Part shown: positions 50,873 to 60,840 of the stretch, piece by piece
Layout of the letters: every line of letters begins with the position of its first letter
How positions within the stretch are numbered: the stretch's first letter is position 1
Assembly: GCA_964036045.1 (NCBI GenBank)
Contig: OZ038381.1
Span: forward strand, 143,415,596-143,479,595
Source of the DNA: Eutreptiella sp. 'Long Island Sound 2002'
Taxonomy: Eukaryota > Euglenozoa > Euglenophyceae > Eutreptiales > Eutreptiaceae
Length of the DNA: 64,000 nt
Direction: 5' to 3'
Notes under the pieces: model-generated
What the model was told of the DNA's origin: nothing
The model's database searches: none
What the model saw: the letters and a program-made list of their open reading frames with translations, nothing else
Position numbers and translations under genes: made by a program

Positions 50873-53184
50873 CGGGGCAAGGGCCGAGGGCACAAGCCTC
50901 CACAGCCCCGGCCCGCCCCCACCGAGGCCACCGTCAACCTCCTCGACCTCAACCGGCCGGCCGTCACATACTCCAAGGACGCCACAACCGCCCTCCAAGA
51001 GCTCCCGATGGCACAGGGGCCGGGGTGGGTCCCCCACCTCCTCACCTTCCAGGAACAAGGCCTACAGCGCGACGACCCCCCGGAAACCACCCCCATGTAT
51101 ACCCCGGACCAGAAAGCGTACAAATGCTACTGGCACAAGAGACCCCCCTATACGCCCAAACCGGCATCCACGTCCACCTCGTCCACCACCTCAGCGTCCC
51201 AGGGAGGCTAGGTGTCTATGAGGTCGTCGGGGACGGATGGCAACTCAACGTCATCAACACCCACGTCCCCTTCGGCGAAGCCACGGAACCCTTCCTCCAG
51301 GCCCTGGCCGAGGCGTACCGCCAAATGGCCATGCTCGCCCCCACAGTCATCATCGGCGACATGAACGCCGCCCCCACCCCAGCGGACCGAGGAGGACAGG
51401 CCACACCCCAGGACCAAGCAGTCCGCGACACCATCGAAATGCTGGGGCTCGTGGACCTAACAGCCAGCCTCGAAGGCCAACCATCCCACTTCCCCCACCA
51501 AACGGATGCCGCCCCATCCCGCATCGACGTATGCTATGGCGACCCCACCACCATCATCCGAGCGGAGGCCCGATATGGACCCCTCCCGCTGGGACCCACA
51601 GGCCATAGCCCCCTGCACATCCGCCTCACCATCCCCAACCTTCCCCCCAGCCCCCCAGAAGATGCGTACCAAGGCCTACCACCCCCCCTGAAGATGCCCC
51701 CGCTACATGACAAGCATGCCTGGTCCCAATATCACAGGGCCATAGACCGCGCCCGGCGCATCCAACCAGACCCCACCGACCTACTCACAGCCATGCGCAC
51801 GGCCGCCGTCGCCTGCGGCTTCCAGCAACACCCCCACACAGACGACGACCAACCACCCACGGCCCTGGGGGACATGCTCCATGACCTCTGGCATGCGAAA
51901 CAACAACTGGCGACCCTCCTCCACACCGACACCCCCCAAACCCCCCGCCAGATACACCACTGCAGGACACACATAGCCCAAATCAGGGCGGACCTGCAGC
52001 GGTGGCACATCCACAGGCAACAGCGCATCGCCCAGGAACACGAACGGTATGCGCAACACGAACTCCCCTACAAGGCCATCCGCCACCTCAACGACGCCAT
52101 GACCGATACCGGCCACCGCACCATCACCACGGTCCGGCAGGAGGACGGCTCCCTCACCAACGACCCAGCCACAGTGCTCCAAGCCACCCAAGACAGCTTC
52201 CTCCGGCAACACACCCCCACCCAAGACACACTGGACCCGGACACCCAGGCCAAAATCGACCGCCTCCCTCGGGTCTTCAACCACGCCCAGAGGAGGCACC
52301 TGGAAAAACGCCCCTTCACCATCCACGAAGTCCGGAAGGCCATCCACAGTCTCCGGCAACACAAAACCCCAGGCTACGACGGCCTCCCTGCAGAGGCATA
52401 CTACCACCTCCCCGCCCACCTCCTCCGCGTCCTCGCCCACCGCCTCTGGGACATCGTCACGGGGCGGACCCCCCTGCCACCAGACTGGGCAAACGTTGTC
52501 CGCCCCCTCTACAAAAAAGGGGACTGGGCGAACCCGGACAACTGGCGCCCCATAGTCTGTGCGGTCACGGAGGTCAAAATCGTCTGGACCATCCTCCTGC
52601 GCCGCATCCGCCCCCACCTGGACCCCCACATACCAGCGAGCCTCTGGGGGGCCATCCCAGGCCGCTCCCCACACGAGGCCATCTTCCTCCAGGACACCAT
52701 CGCGGACATGGACCCGGTGGACCTCATCATCGCCTCCCTCGACGTCAAGGGAGCCTTCCCGAACACCCCCTGGCTCCTTCTAGAAGCGGTGTGGAAACGC
52801 CTAGGCCTCCCCTTCTACAACTTCACCTCCGACTACATCCGCACCCGCAAATACACGGTCCGCACAGGAGCAGGCCTCACCCCCTTCCTGGAGCCAGGCA
52901 GCGGGGTCCCCCAAGGGGGAGCAGAGGGCCCCTTCCTGTACCTTCTAGTGACGCTCCCCCTGGCCCTCGCAATCGAGCAGGATTACCCGGCCTACGCACC
53001 CTACCCCCTCCTCTCCCCCCTGGTCGGCTTCGCGGACGACACCAACCTCACCGTCGCGCACACCCCACACGACCCCCATGCCCCGGACCCCGGACCAACG
53101 GTCACCCAACAGGCCAACGACTTACTGGACGTGACCGTCTCCTACCTCTCCCACAACAACCTCATCGTCCACCCCACAAAGTGA
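50788..53184 (+). CDS. LINE ORF2: endonuclease core and reverse transcriptase
   Basis: Coding in this frame is real from about 51,149. Endonuclease motifs: INTHVPFG (51,249), GDMNAAPT (51,357), SRIDVCYG (51,517), GHSPLHIR (51,601). Reverse transcriptase motifs: KTPGYDGLPAEA (52,361), the NWRPI block (52,540), ASLDVKGAFPNT with the first catalytic Asp (52,732), GVPQGGAEGPFLYLL (52,907) and GFADDTNLT with the catalytic Asp pair (53,027). The enzyme nicks target DNA and copies the element's RNA there. The frame stops at TGA 53,182 directly after NNLIVHPTK, in the middle of the palm's next motif, and continues in frame in the following entry. Confidence 0.88.
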   Translation: MEPRPPPAAPTQTPTNRQKVPNPQSPSLTGQGPRAQASTAPARPHRGHRQPPRPQPAGRHILQGRHNRPPRAPDGTGAGVGPPPPHLPGTRPTARRPPGNHPHVYPGPESVQMLLAQETPLYAQTGIHVHLVHHLSVPGRLGVYEVVGDGWQLNVINTHVPFGEATEPFLQALAEAYRQMAMLAPTVIIGDMNAAPTPADRGGQATPQDQAVRDTIEMLGLVDLTASLEGQPSHFPHQTDAAPSRIDVCYGDPTTIIRAEARYGPLPLGPTGHSPLHIRLTIPNLPPSPPEDAYQGLPPPLKMPPLHDKHAWSQYHRAIDRARRIQPDPTDLLTAMRTAAVACGFQQHPHTDDDQPPTALGDMLHDLWHAKQQLATLLHTDTPQTPRQIHHCRTHIAQIRADLQRWHIHRQQRIAQEHERYAQHELPYKAIRHLNDAMTDTGHRTITTVRQEDGSLTNDPATVLQATQDSFLRQHTPTQDTLDPDTQAKIDRLPRVFNHAQRRHLEKRPFTIHEVRKAIHSLRQHKTPGYDGLPAEAYYHLPAHLLRVLAHRLWDIVTGRTPLPPDWANVVRPLYKKGDWANPDNWRPIVCAVTEVKIVWTILLRRIRPHLDPHIPASLWGAIPGRSPHEAIFLQDTIADMDPVDLIIASLDVKGAFPNTPWLLLEAVWKRLGLPFYNFTSDYIRTRKYTVRTGAGLTPFLEPGSGVPQGGAEGPFLYLLVTLPLALAIEQDYPAYAPYPLLSPLVGFADDTNLTVAHTPHDPHAPDPGPTVTQQANDLLDVTVSYLSHNNLIVHPTK
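50873..51148 (+). CDS. LINE ORF2 endonuclease N-terminus (offset frame)
   Basis: The same frame as the end of ORF1 resumes right after TGA 50,870 and reads VNLLDLNRPAVTY and HLLTFQEQGLQ. The latter fits the strand of APE-type endonucleases that holds the catalytic Glu (LQE motif). It then continues KAYKCYWHKRPP. At a C6 run (51,143-51,148) sense shifts to the next segment, LYAQTGIHVHLVHHLS, in the frame of 50,788-53,184. The two halves together make one endonuclease domain. There is no obvious ATG, so reinitiation or readthrough at the TGA is possible. Confidence 0.6.
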
Positions 53185-56100
53185 GTGGCCATGATCAAGG
53201 GGTCTGCCACACCTCCCACCCTGGGGCCACAAGGGCCCCCCATGCAAGTCGTGACGACCACCACCCACCTGGGGGTAGTCCAGGCCGCCAACTCTGAGGA
53301 CGCCACCCTCCCTCCCAAGTTGCAGTCACACCTCGCCCATCTCCCCAGATATGCGTCCCCGACCACCAAGGCCCTCTCCCTGTCCCACCAGAGCCTGGCG
53401 TACTACCTCACCGGGGTCTTGAACGCCTCCATAGGCTTCCAAGCACTCCACCTAACACACCCCACCACCGCCCTCCAGCCGGCCACACGCGCCGTGACCA
53501 AGGCATGGGCAGCACACGGGGGCTGGCCCACCTCCATACCCACCCGCGCCATCCGAGCGGCATGGCCCCACTATGGAGACGCCATAGGGGACGAGGTGAA
53601 AGCGGCCTATACCAGACACACCGCCCTCCTCCTTCACCGCATGACCCACAACCACTCACCGGAGGTCCGCGAGGTCACCGCCATCCGCCTCCAAGCCGCA
53701 CAACGGGCCCGCAACACATGCCCGCGCTGGGTACTCCACCAGACGGGCATGCCCACCAACATGAACACCCGCCTGTGGAACCACCTGCAGCTTCTGCTCC
53801 CATCCCCACACCACGCCATACTCACCAACCACACGTGCCCAGAGAAAGGGCCACTAGCGGTCCTCTGCGGAGACCTCCACCACCACCCCAAGGGCACCAT
53901 CCACACCATAGACCTTGTCGGGGCCTCCATCACCGTAGTATACGTCACCCTCGCCCAAATGCGGGTCCTGCACCACAGCGGGGCACACCACACCCCCTTT
54001 CTACAGCTTCCCGAATGGCCACAATACCGCCTCTTCCACCACTACCTCACACAGACGGCACGAACAGCGGGACACACTCTACCGGGCAGCAAAGACATGC
54101 GCATAGCCTACCGAGAATTCACAAGGCAACACCCGCGACCCATCCCAGAGACACCGCCCTACGCACCCACCGGATCGAAACACGAACCCGTCCCCCCAGT
54201 AACGGGCCCAGTCCCACCACTAACCCTACTACTGGCCCCGAATGAAGCCAAACCCACGCAGACCACCGTCATCCACCACGGGGCAAAATGGCGCATACCG
54301 AAACACCACATGACCGCCCGAGACCTACCAAAGGTCCCCCAAGATTCCCAGAGCATGCCACGCACATGTTGGGCCTGTGACCCCGAGGCACCAACCGCAC
54401 CATGGCCCGTGCTACACCTCATAGCACGCCACCACACCCACCCCACGACCCACCTACCACCACAGGCCTACGCATGGATGGCCCCATGGTTCCACCGCAC
54501 CGACACTAACCCCACGGTAGCATGGAACCCCGACCACGCGCCCAAATGGCTCTTCACCACTACACCCACATGCCCCCGCCCCGACCCGGCAGGGGTCGCC
54601 ATCCGTTACAGCATGTACGAGCCAGGCAGAACGGGCAAACACGAGCACCCCTACTATCCACTCCACCACTCCTGCCACACACCGGAGCACCGAACACAAA
54701 CCCTCACATGCCACGACCTAAACCCCGACACAGCCTACATCCTCCACTACATCTACTCCTACCTCACACAAGGACAGCCGGAGCAGGGACTCATAGCCCT
54801 GTCCCCCCAAGCAAAGCACATCATCTCCAAAGGAATAGGGGTGTACGCCACCCCCATCCTACAGCCCACAACTCCAGTAGCCCACCTCGCCACGGGCCTT
54901 GCCATATACGCCTACCTGCCCATGAACCCATGCCGCCTCCCACAACCATCACCGGCGGACCGGCTCTTCTTCACCGACGCCTCAGGCGAATCCGCCCTCA
55001 CGCCCATCACCGGGGGGGCCACCCTGCAACTAACCCACACCGGGGAACACTACCACATGGACCACCACACGGGCCACACCACCTATGGGGCCTCTTCCCA
55101 CGGGGAGCTAGGGGCCATGGCCGACGCCATCACCGAGGTCGCGGCCCACCTGCCCGCCCACTCCCCGCACATCGTCCGGGTCTGGTTCGTGGTAGACGCC
55201 ACTGTCGACACGCACCTGCTCCTCCGCATAGCAAGGCAACCACTTCACAAAGCAACCGCGACGAGCCTCGGCACCCAGGCACTGCTACTCTGGAAAGCCC
55301 TACGCAGCCTTCCCCCCTACGTCCAACTCCACATCGTGAAACAAGAGTCCCACAGGCACCAATACGGAAATGGTAAGGTCGACAACCAGGCAGTACACCA
55401 GCGCACAACACACCTACCAGCCCTCCAGATCCCTGACCTCGGCCGCAACCACACACACCTCCAACACGTGCCCCCTGTACCCGAGCCCCATCAGACCCCG
55501 GACTGGGTACCAGAGGACGCCCCCTATTCCTCCCACGACAGAGCGTACCACTACCCCAACCCCGTCCAACATCTAGCCCGCGTGCTCGGCGACGCAGACA
55601 GCCGGGCGCACATCCAGGAGCTCCAGGACAGACTGCAAGTCCCCCTCTACCACTCAGCGCTCCGCCCAGCAAACGTCCCAGCCCACCCCCAGAAACGACG
55701 CATCCAGCTCCTCAGGGAGCAACTGCCTCTCCTCACCAGGGTCGCCAGATGGCTCGCCCGCAAGCACATCCACGTCCCCGACGAACACACCCGTTGCCCA
55801 TGCGACCACACCACCCCGGAGGACTGGGAACACTTCAAGAAATGCCCCCTCCATACGGACAGGGACACCCTATTGGGCTGGTCCCCGGCGGAAACCCTGC
55901 GGCAACACGAAGGATGGCCAGCCCACAGCCACGCACACCAGGCCACCGAACACCTCTTCCGGGACCCCCTGATCAAAGAAGCCACCATGAGAGGGGCAGT
56001 GACACAGGCCCTGCACCGACACCTCACCAAACACACGGAAAGCCCCATGGAAGCAGCAGCACACCTCCAGCTAGAAGCGGTCCGCAGAGCAGCAGCCCAA

Positions 56101-56220
56101 ATGGTACACCGCAAACACCTCCTGCTAACACACGCGGAACAACTCACCGACCCCACCGCCAGGGAACACATGCAGCGTCTCATCCATTACCATGCCGTGC
56201 ATGACCCAAACGTCCACTAA
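53185..56220 (+). CDS. LINE ORF2: RT thumb, RNase H and zinc finger
   Basis: In frame with and immediately after the reverse transcriptase TGA, starting VAMIKGSATPP, so one protein was split by a single codon. The RNase H domain shows FTDASG (54,973), GELGAMADAI (55,099), VVDATVDTHLL (55,189) and HRHQYGNGKVDNQAV (55,351), covering all four catalytic positions. A finger follows, CPCDHTTPEDWEHFKKC (55,796-55,846), like the Cys/His motif with internal ED found near the end of many LINE ORF2 proteins. Ends at TAA 56,218; ORF3 overlaps its last 29 bases in another frame. Confidence 0.88.
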   Translation: MAMIKGSATPPTLGPQGPPMQVVTTTTHLGVVQAANSEDATLPPKLQSHLAHLPRYASPTTKALSLSHQSLAYYLTGVLNASIGFQALHLTHPTTALQPATRAVTKAWAAHGGWPTSIPTRAIRAAWPHYGDAIGDEVKAAYTRHTALLLHRMTHNHSPEVREVTAIRLQAAQRARNTCPRWVLHQTGMPTNMNTRLWNHLQLLLPSPHHAILTNHTCPEKGPLAVLCGDLHHHPKGTIHTIDLVGASITVVYVTLAQMRVLHHSGAHHTPFLQLPEWPQYRLFHHYLTQTARTAGHTLPGSKDMRIAYREFTRQHPRPIPETPPYAPTGSKHEPVPPVTGPVPPLTLLLAPNEAKPTQTTVIHHGAKWRIPKHHMTARDLPKVPQDSQSMPRTCWACDPEAPTAPWPVLHLIARHHTHPTTHLPPQAYAWMAPWFHRTDTNPTVAWNPDHAPKWLFTTTPTCPRPDPAGVAIRYSMYEPGRTGKHEHPYYPLHHSCHTPEHRTQTLTCHDLNPDTAYILHYIYSYLTQGQPEQGLIALSPQAKHIISKGIGVYATPILQPTTPVAHLATGLAIYAYLPMNPCRLPQPSPADRLFFTDASGESALTPITGGATLQLTHTGEHYHMDHHTGHTTYGASSHGELGAMADAITEVAAHLPAHSPHIVRVWFVVDATVDTHLLLRIARQPLHKATATSLGTQALLLWKALRSLPPYVQLHIVKQESHRHQYGNGKVDNQAVHQRTTHLPALQIPDLGRNHTHLQHVPPVPEPHQTPDWVPEDAPYSSHDRAYHYPNPVQHLARVLGDADSRAHIQELQDRLQVPLYHSALRPANVPAHPQKRRIQLLREQLPLLTRVARWLARKHIHVPDEHTRCPCDHTTPEDWEHFKKCPLHTDRDTLLGWSPAETLRQHEGWPAHSHAHQATEHLFRDPLIKEATMRGAVTQALHRHLTKHTESPMEAAAHLQLEAVRRAAAQMVHRKHLLLTHAEQLTDPTAREHMQRLIHYHAVHDPNVH

Positions 56221-59200
56221 CCCGCTCCGCGCCCCGCACGCGCCCCCCGTCTCCATCCACAGGTCTCCAAGGCACCACCACAGCGCCCCGAGACCCGTCT
56301 CGCACCCAAGAAGCCACCCGGCACCGCCCAGTCCGGCCGAACCCAGCCAGGGCCAACCATCCATCGACGTAGACGCGCAAGACCCCGGCAGCCCATCCAG
56401 CCCACCCCCCCCGGACCCGGGACACCCTCCCCTCACACCGGCCACCATCCGCGACCCCGACCTCCTCCGAGCGACCCTCCAAGACAGGGCCCCGACCACC
56501 CCCCTGGGCTGGTACCGCCTACAAGAGGACTGGACCAAGCTCACCGTCAAAGCCCTCCGGGACCTGACCACCCCAGGCAGCGGCCTCCACGAGACCATAG
56601 TAGACCTCGTGCTCTGGCGAGCCCGCAAACACACCCAGGGCCAGCCCATCTGGATCCCCCCCATCGAGTGGGGCCAGGCCCTGACGCACGACACCGGCAG
56701 CAACGTCACGCGTCGAGGGACCGTACGCCTACGGCGGGCCCAAGCGGAGACGGACCACCCAGCGGACCCGAACCACCCGGAGCAGTGGGAACAGGCCACC
56801 GCGCCAAACCGCGACACCGCCCTCCGCGCCGCCGGCCTCCGCACCCCGGACGACGACCTCCCCCCCCCACCTACAGACAGTGACCACCCCCCGCCGGAGG
56901 TCTGGGTTACAGTCCTCGAGCGCGGCCACTACTACGTGATAGCCGCTATGGCTACGTCCCACGGCCCGCAATGGATCATCCAGGGGACAGACACCATGTT
57001 CGCCCCGGAGACCGCCCCACCAGGGGCAGTGGGGGACCCCACCACCCAGCACAGAATCCTCAGGGGTCTCCTCCAGCCAGGGGACACGCCCCCAGCCCGC
57101 GCCCTGGCCCAAATCACCTCAGGGAAGGCGGGCTACCACCTGGGATTGTCCATGCTCTGCCTAACCCACTGGATCCAGCGCCACTGGCCACCCACGGGGA
57201 CCGTGCCCTGGGTTTGGGCCATCCCCACCGCCCACACACAAGTCGAAGCAGGCCCGGACACACGACCAAACCCCCCCCCCAGGCCGCAGCAGTCCCTCGC
57301 CTGCGGGTACCACGCCATCCACAGGGTCCTCAACCGCGCGGGTCTTAGCCCAAAGCTAGCATGCCCCCTTCCCACCACTGACCAAGAGGTCCACCAGATA
57401 CGAACGCTCGTCTGCGAAATCCTTGCCGCGGCAGCAGAAGACGGCAAGCTTCTCCTCCAAACCGCCCGGCCTACAACTGCCCACGCAAGCGCGCAGCAAG
57501 CGGACACATACACCGGCGCAGCACAACCCCCCGCACAATCCCCGCCCAAGCCCCCCCCCTCTCGCTGCTCAACCGGAGACCCACACACGCCCACTATCGC
57601 GCGCACCCCCGGGCCCCGCGACACGGGCCTCCCCCACCCGCCCGAACACCAGCGCACGCCCGCCACACACCCACCCACCGGCCACCCTTCACCGCCCCCC
57701 ACACTCGACAACCCACACACACCCGCCAAGGGGAGCCCCACGCCCCGCGGCACGCCCACCCCACCCAGTGGCCCGCCCACGCCCCCCACACACACCCCAG
57801 AGGACCCAGGCCCACCCCCCCCGGCCCCTGAATGCAGCCCACGCGAACTGTTCCCCCCCGCTGACACAAACCCACACGACCTCGCACATTGCAGGACCCG
57901 GGCCCAGCCGAGCCCAGAAAGAGAAGGCCGCAGCCCCGCGCCTCCCTCCCCCGCCGCAGCCGACCAGATCGGCCCGCCGGGCCGCCAGGTCACGACCGGG
58001 CCCCCCCAGCCGCCCGCCCCCAACCTACAACCCGGAGACATGCCCTCCATCCTCCCCGCCGTGGCCGCGGCAGAAGCCGCCGCCCGCAAGCCCGCCCGCA
58101 TCACAGCCCAACCCGCGTCCACCACCTCCTCCTCGTCCTCAGCCTCGTCCACCTCCTCCACCTCATCCTCCGACCCCCCCCTCCCCGCCAAACTCATCCT
58201 CAAGGCCACGGCGAAAGCCAAAGCCGCGGCCGCACGCACCAACCCCCCGACCCCCACACAGGCGACTCAGGCACCCCGGCAACCCACCGGGACGACCCCC
58301 GACCCGGCATCGACGCCTTCACACCTCCGGACAGAGGTACTCCTCAACCTGGAACCGGACCCCAACCCCAAACCCGACCCCAAACCCAAAACGGACCCCA
58401 ACCCCAAACCCAACCCCAAACCCAAGCCGGCGCCCACGCGACCACACACAACACCGCATACGCAACGACACAAAACCACCCGATACCACCCCCGCCCAGG
58501 CCCTCGCCCAAGCCAGGACCCCCCACCCACCACGACCCGCGCCCCCCTCCCGCCGGCACCCACCACCACCGCGGAGACGGCCACCCAGCACGACCCCCTC
58601 CAAACCCTCGTCAAAATCCCCGTCATCAAGCGCCCCGTCATCCATCCCCCACAAACCACCACCACCGCCGGCCAAACCGACCCAGGGACGTGGGACCCCT
58701 CAACCATCGTCACCGTCAAGCCCGGCCCCCAACCCTTCCTCCATGCCCACCACATAGTGCAGCCCCGGGGACTGCCCACGATGCCCAACCCCCCACCCCC
58801 ACAAGGGGGACCGGAAAACCCACAAGGACTCCATGGGCCATACCCGCAACACCAACCCCACCACTACACACACCACCACCACCAGCGGGCCCACCACCAC
58901 CACTACCAACACCACCCCCACCACTACCACTGCCCACCGCCCTACCCCACCGGGCCACAACCCCCCGTACACCAACAGCACCAGCGGACGGGATGGCAGC
59001 CGCCGAACGCCCCGCCCGCATGCCCACCCCCCCCGTACCAGCCACCACCCCCGTACCAGCCGTACCCCCGCGGCCACCATCCGATGGCCGAGGGGGCCCC
59101 ATGGACGACGGGGGATCTCCCCCCCCAACCAGCACCGCGTGACGCCCCGTACCCCCCCGGCCACCATCCGATGGCCGAAGGGGCCCCAAGGACGACGGGG

Positions 59201-60295
59201 GACCTCCCCCCCCAAGCGGCGCCGCGCGAGCCCCCCGAGAGGCCGCCGACGCTTCCGGACTGGCCCGACTCGAGCGACGAGGGCCGGTCCCGCAAGCGGC
59301 GGCGCTCCCGCTCCCCCCCCGCACGGCACACTCGCCCACGGCGCCCACACTCCCACCGCGCCTCAACCACCCACTCGCGCCGCTCCCGCTCCCCCAGGTA
59401 CCACCACGACCCCCAGGGACCCCGCTCCCGTCGCTCCCGCTCCCCCGGGCACCACCACGAGCGCCACCGCCGCCCCATGTCCCCCTCCCCCTCCCCCCAC
59501 CGGCCACCCAGCCCCCGCCACCACCACTCCCGCTCCCCCCGACGCAGCCAGGCACGCCGCCGCCGCCCCACGTCCACCTCCCCCTCCCCCCACACGCCCC
59601 GCCGGGCTCCCCGTTCCCCCCGCCACCCGTACCCATCCACCACCCCCAGCCCCCGCCACCACCACTCCCGCTCCCCCGGACGCCACCAAGCGCGCCACCG
59701 CCGCCCCATGTCCACCTCCCCCTCCCGCTCCCCCCTCCGCCCGTACCCGTCCTCCACCCCCAGCCCCCGCCGCCGCCGCTCCCGCTCCCCCAGGCACCGC
59801 CACCCCCGCCACCACCGCAGGTCCACATCTTCCCCCCGCCGCTCCAGGACCCCAGGCACGGACCCCTCCCCCCCCCGGGCCCCCGCCTACCTCGCCTGGT
59901 GGTCTCCCTCCGCTCTGCAGGAGCTCCGCCGCTGGGTGAAATGGGCCGGGGGAGCGGGAAGGCACAGAGGGGTGCACACGGTGCATACCTTCGAGGAGGT
60001 GCGCACCCGCACCCCCGCAAACCCCAATGAGGCCGCCCCGGAGGCCATCATGCCGCAAGCGGCATGGGAGGCCCTCCTCCGCGATGCGGTCCAGGGCCTC
60101 CGCCCCCCCTACACCCCCCAAGCCCTCCGCCGGTGGCTCCAGGCCACCCACCCCCAAGCCTGGGCCACCGGCGCCCCCTCCCCACCCCGCCCCTCCCACC
60201 ACCACCACACCAGGAAGGGGCAGGACAAGGGCAAGGGAAGGGCAAGGGACACCAAGGACCACACAGGCAAGAGGGCACGGAAGGGCCCCAAGTGA
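56192..60295 (+). CDS. LINE ORF3: Ulp1-like cysteine protease candidate with RS domain
   Basis: 1,367 codons starting inside the end of ORF2. Residues about 130-375 fit a C48/Ulp1-type protease in order: a Leu-rich start (HETIVDLVLW), His246 (RGHYYVIAA), Asp267 (QGTDTMF), Gln366/367 and Cys371 (QQSLACGYHAIH). Ulp1 enzymes cleave ubiquitin-like proteins; the Asp-Gln gap is longer here. A Pro-rich region follows with a Ser-run, a PKPDPNPKP repeat, and a duplicated HHPMAEGAP unit (59,077-59,230). Residues about 1033-1213 are rich in SR/RS dipeptides (RRSRSP, RHHHSRSP), like SR splicing factors. A folded-looking end contains LAWWSPSALQELRRWVKW and a basic tail. Protease activity is inferred from motif order only. 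Confidence 0.65.
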   Translation: MPCMTQTSTNPLRAPHAPPVSIHRSPRHHHSAPRPVSHPRSHPAPPSPAEPSQGQPSIDVDAQDPGSPSSPPPPDPGHPPLTPATIRDPDLLRATLQDRAPTTPLGWYRLQEDWTKLTVKALRDLTTPGSGLHETIVDLVLWRARKHTQGQPIWIPPIEWGQALTHDTGSNVTRRGTVRLRRAQAETDHPADPNHPEQWEQATAPNRDTALRAAGLRTPDDDLPPPPTDSDHPPPEVWVTVLERGHYYVIAAMATSHGPQWIIQGTDTMFAPETAPPGAVGDPTTQHRILRGLLQPGDTPPARALAQITSGKAGYHLGLSMLCLTHWIQRHWPPTGTVPWVWAIPTAHTQVEAGPDTRPNPPPRPQQSLACGYHAIHRVLNRAGLSPKLACPLPTTDQEVHQIRTLVCEILAAAAEDGKLLLQTARPTTAHASAQQADTYTGAAQPPAQSPPKPPPSRCSTGDPHTPTIARTPGPRDTGLPHPPEHQRTPATHPPTGHPSPPPTLDNPHTPAKGSPTPRGTPTPPSGPPTPPTHTPEDPGPPPPAPECSPRELFPPADTNPHDLAHCRTRAQPSPEREGRSPAPPSPAAADQIGPPGRQVTTGPPQPPAPNLQPGDMPSILPAVAAAEAAARKPARITAQPASTTSSSSSASSTSSTSSSDPPLPAKLILKATAKAKAAAARTNPPTPTQATQAPRQPTGTTPDPASTPSHLRTEVLLNLEPDPNPKPDPKPKTDPNPKPNPKPKPAPTRPHTTPHTQRHKTTRYHPRPGPRPSQDPPPTTTRAPLPPAPTTTAETATQHDPLQTLVKIPVIKRPVIHPPQTTTTAGQTDPGTWDPSTIVTVKPGPQPFLHAHHIVQPRGLPTMPNPPPPQGGPENPQGLHGPYPQHQPHHYTHHHHQRAHHHHYQHHPHHYHCPPPYPTGPQPPVHQQHQRTGWQPPNAPPACPPPPYQPPPPYQPYPRGHHPMAEGAPWTTGDLPPQPAPRDAPYPPGHHPMAEGAPRTTGDLPPQAAPREPPERPPTLPDWPDSSDEGRSRKRRRSRSPPARHTRPRRPHSHRASTTHSRRSRSPRYHHDPQGPRSRRSRSPGHHHERHRRPMSPSPSPHRPPSPRHHHSRSPRRSQARRRRPTSTSPSPHTPRRAPRSPRHPYPSTTPSPRHHHSRSPGRHQARHRRPMSTSPSRSPLRPYPSSTPSPRRRRSRSPRHRHPRHHRRSTSSPRRSRTPGTDPSPPRAPAYLAWWSPSALQELRRWVKWAGGAGRHRGVHTVHTFEEVRTRTPANPNEAAPEAIMPQAAWEALLRDAVQGLRPPYTPQALRRWLQATHPQAWATGAPSPPRPSHHHHTRKGQDKGKGRARDTKDHTGKRARKGPK

Positions 60296-60840
60296 GGGCA
60301 GGCACACGCAGGGACAGGGCGCCGGAAGCGACACCACATGGGGTCAGGACACCACCCAAGAACCGGGAAGGAACGGGAACGGGGACCAAGACACGGAGGA
60401 AAAGGGCACCACGACAGCTGCCACGACCCACACCGACGGGGAGACCAGCGCCGCCCCACCCCCACCAAACACCCCAACACACACCACCGAAGCAAACATC
60501 GGACGCCATGCGGATCACACCAGCGCACGCCCACCGGCCACCGGAAACCACACGGAGAACGGAGGGCACACCTACACGGGGAGAACGGACCACACCCACA
60601 GAGGAGGCCGCAGGGAACACCGCCGCACGGCACACCACCATGCCCTCACCGCCAGCCTACGACCCCGACCACCACGAAGGCCAACTCACAGGCACCGGAA
60701 GAGGACGAAAGCACGGCCGCGGCACCCACGACTACGGACCGACACCCCCAGAGGACACGGGACCAAGGCACAGGCCCCCAGGGAGGGCAACCCCACGGAC
60801 CGTCACGCGACCACACCATGGGCTATAAGGGCCGGGCTGC
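60296..60840 (+). other. T-poor tail after LINE ORF3
   Basis: Continues the C/A/G-rich, T-poor composition with no recognisable domain, then switches abruptly near 60,820-60,840 (GGGCTATAAGGGCC). Probably 3' UTR of the LINE. No poly-A tail is seen at the switch. Confidence 0.4.

Larger units (their letters stand above)
46984..60295 (+). mobile_element. Non-LTR retrotransposon (APE endonuclease, RT, RNase H) with extra ORF3
   Basis: Coding span of a LINE on the + strand: ORF1, an ORF2 with apurinic-type endonuclease, reverse transcriptase, RNase H and a Cys/His finger, then ORF3. The order APE-RT-RNase H fits the I-like group. The whole span is C-rich and T-poor. No poly-A tail or target duplication marks the ends, so the true limits are open; the upstream T-poor DNA and satellite may be part of it. 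Two frame changes at C-runs and one TGA in the reverse transcriptase disable this copy or reflect sequence errors. Confidence 0.85.
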
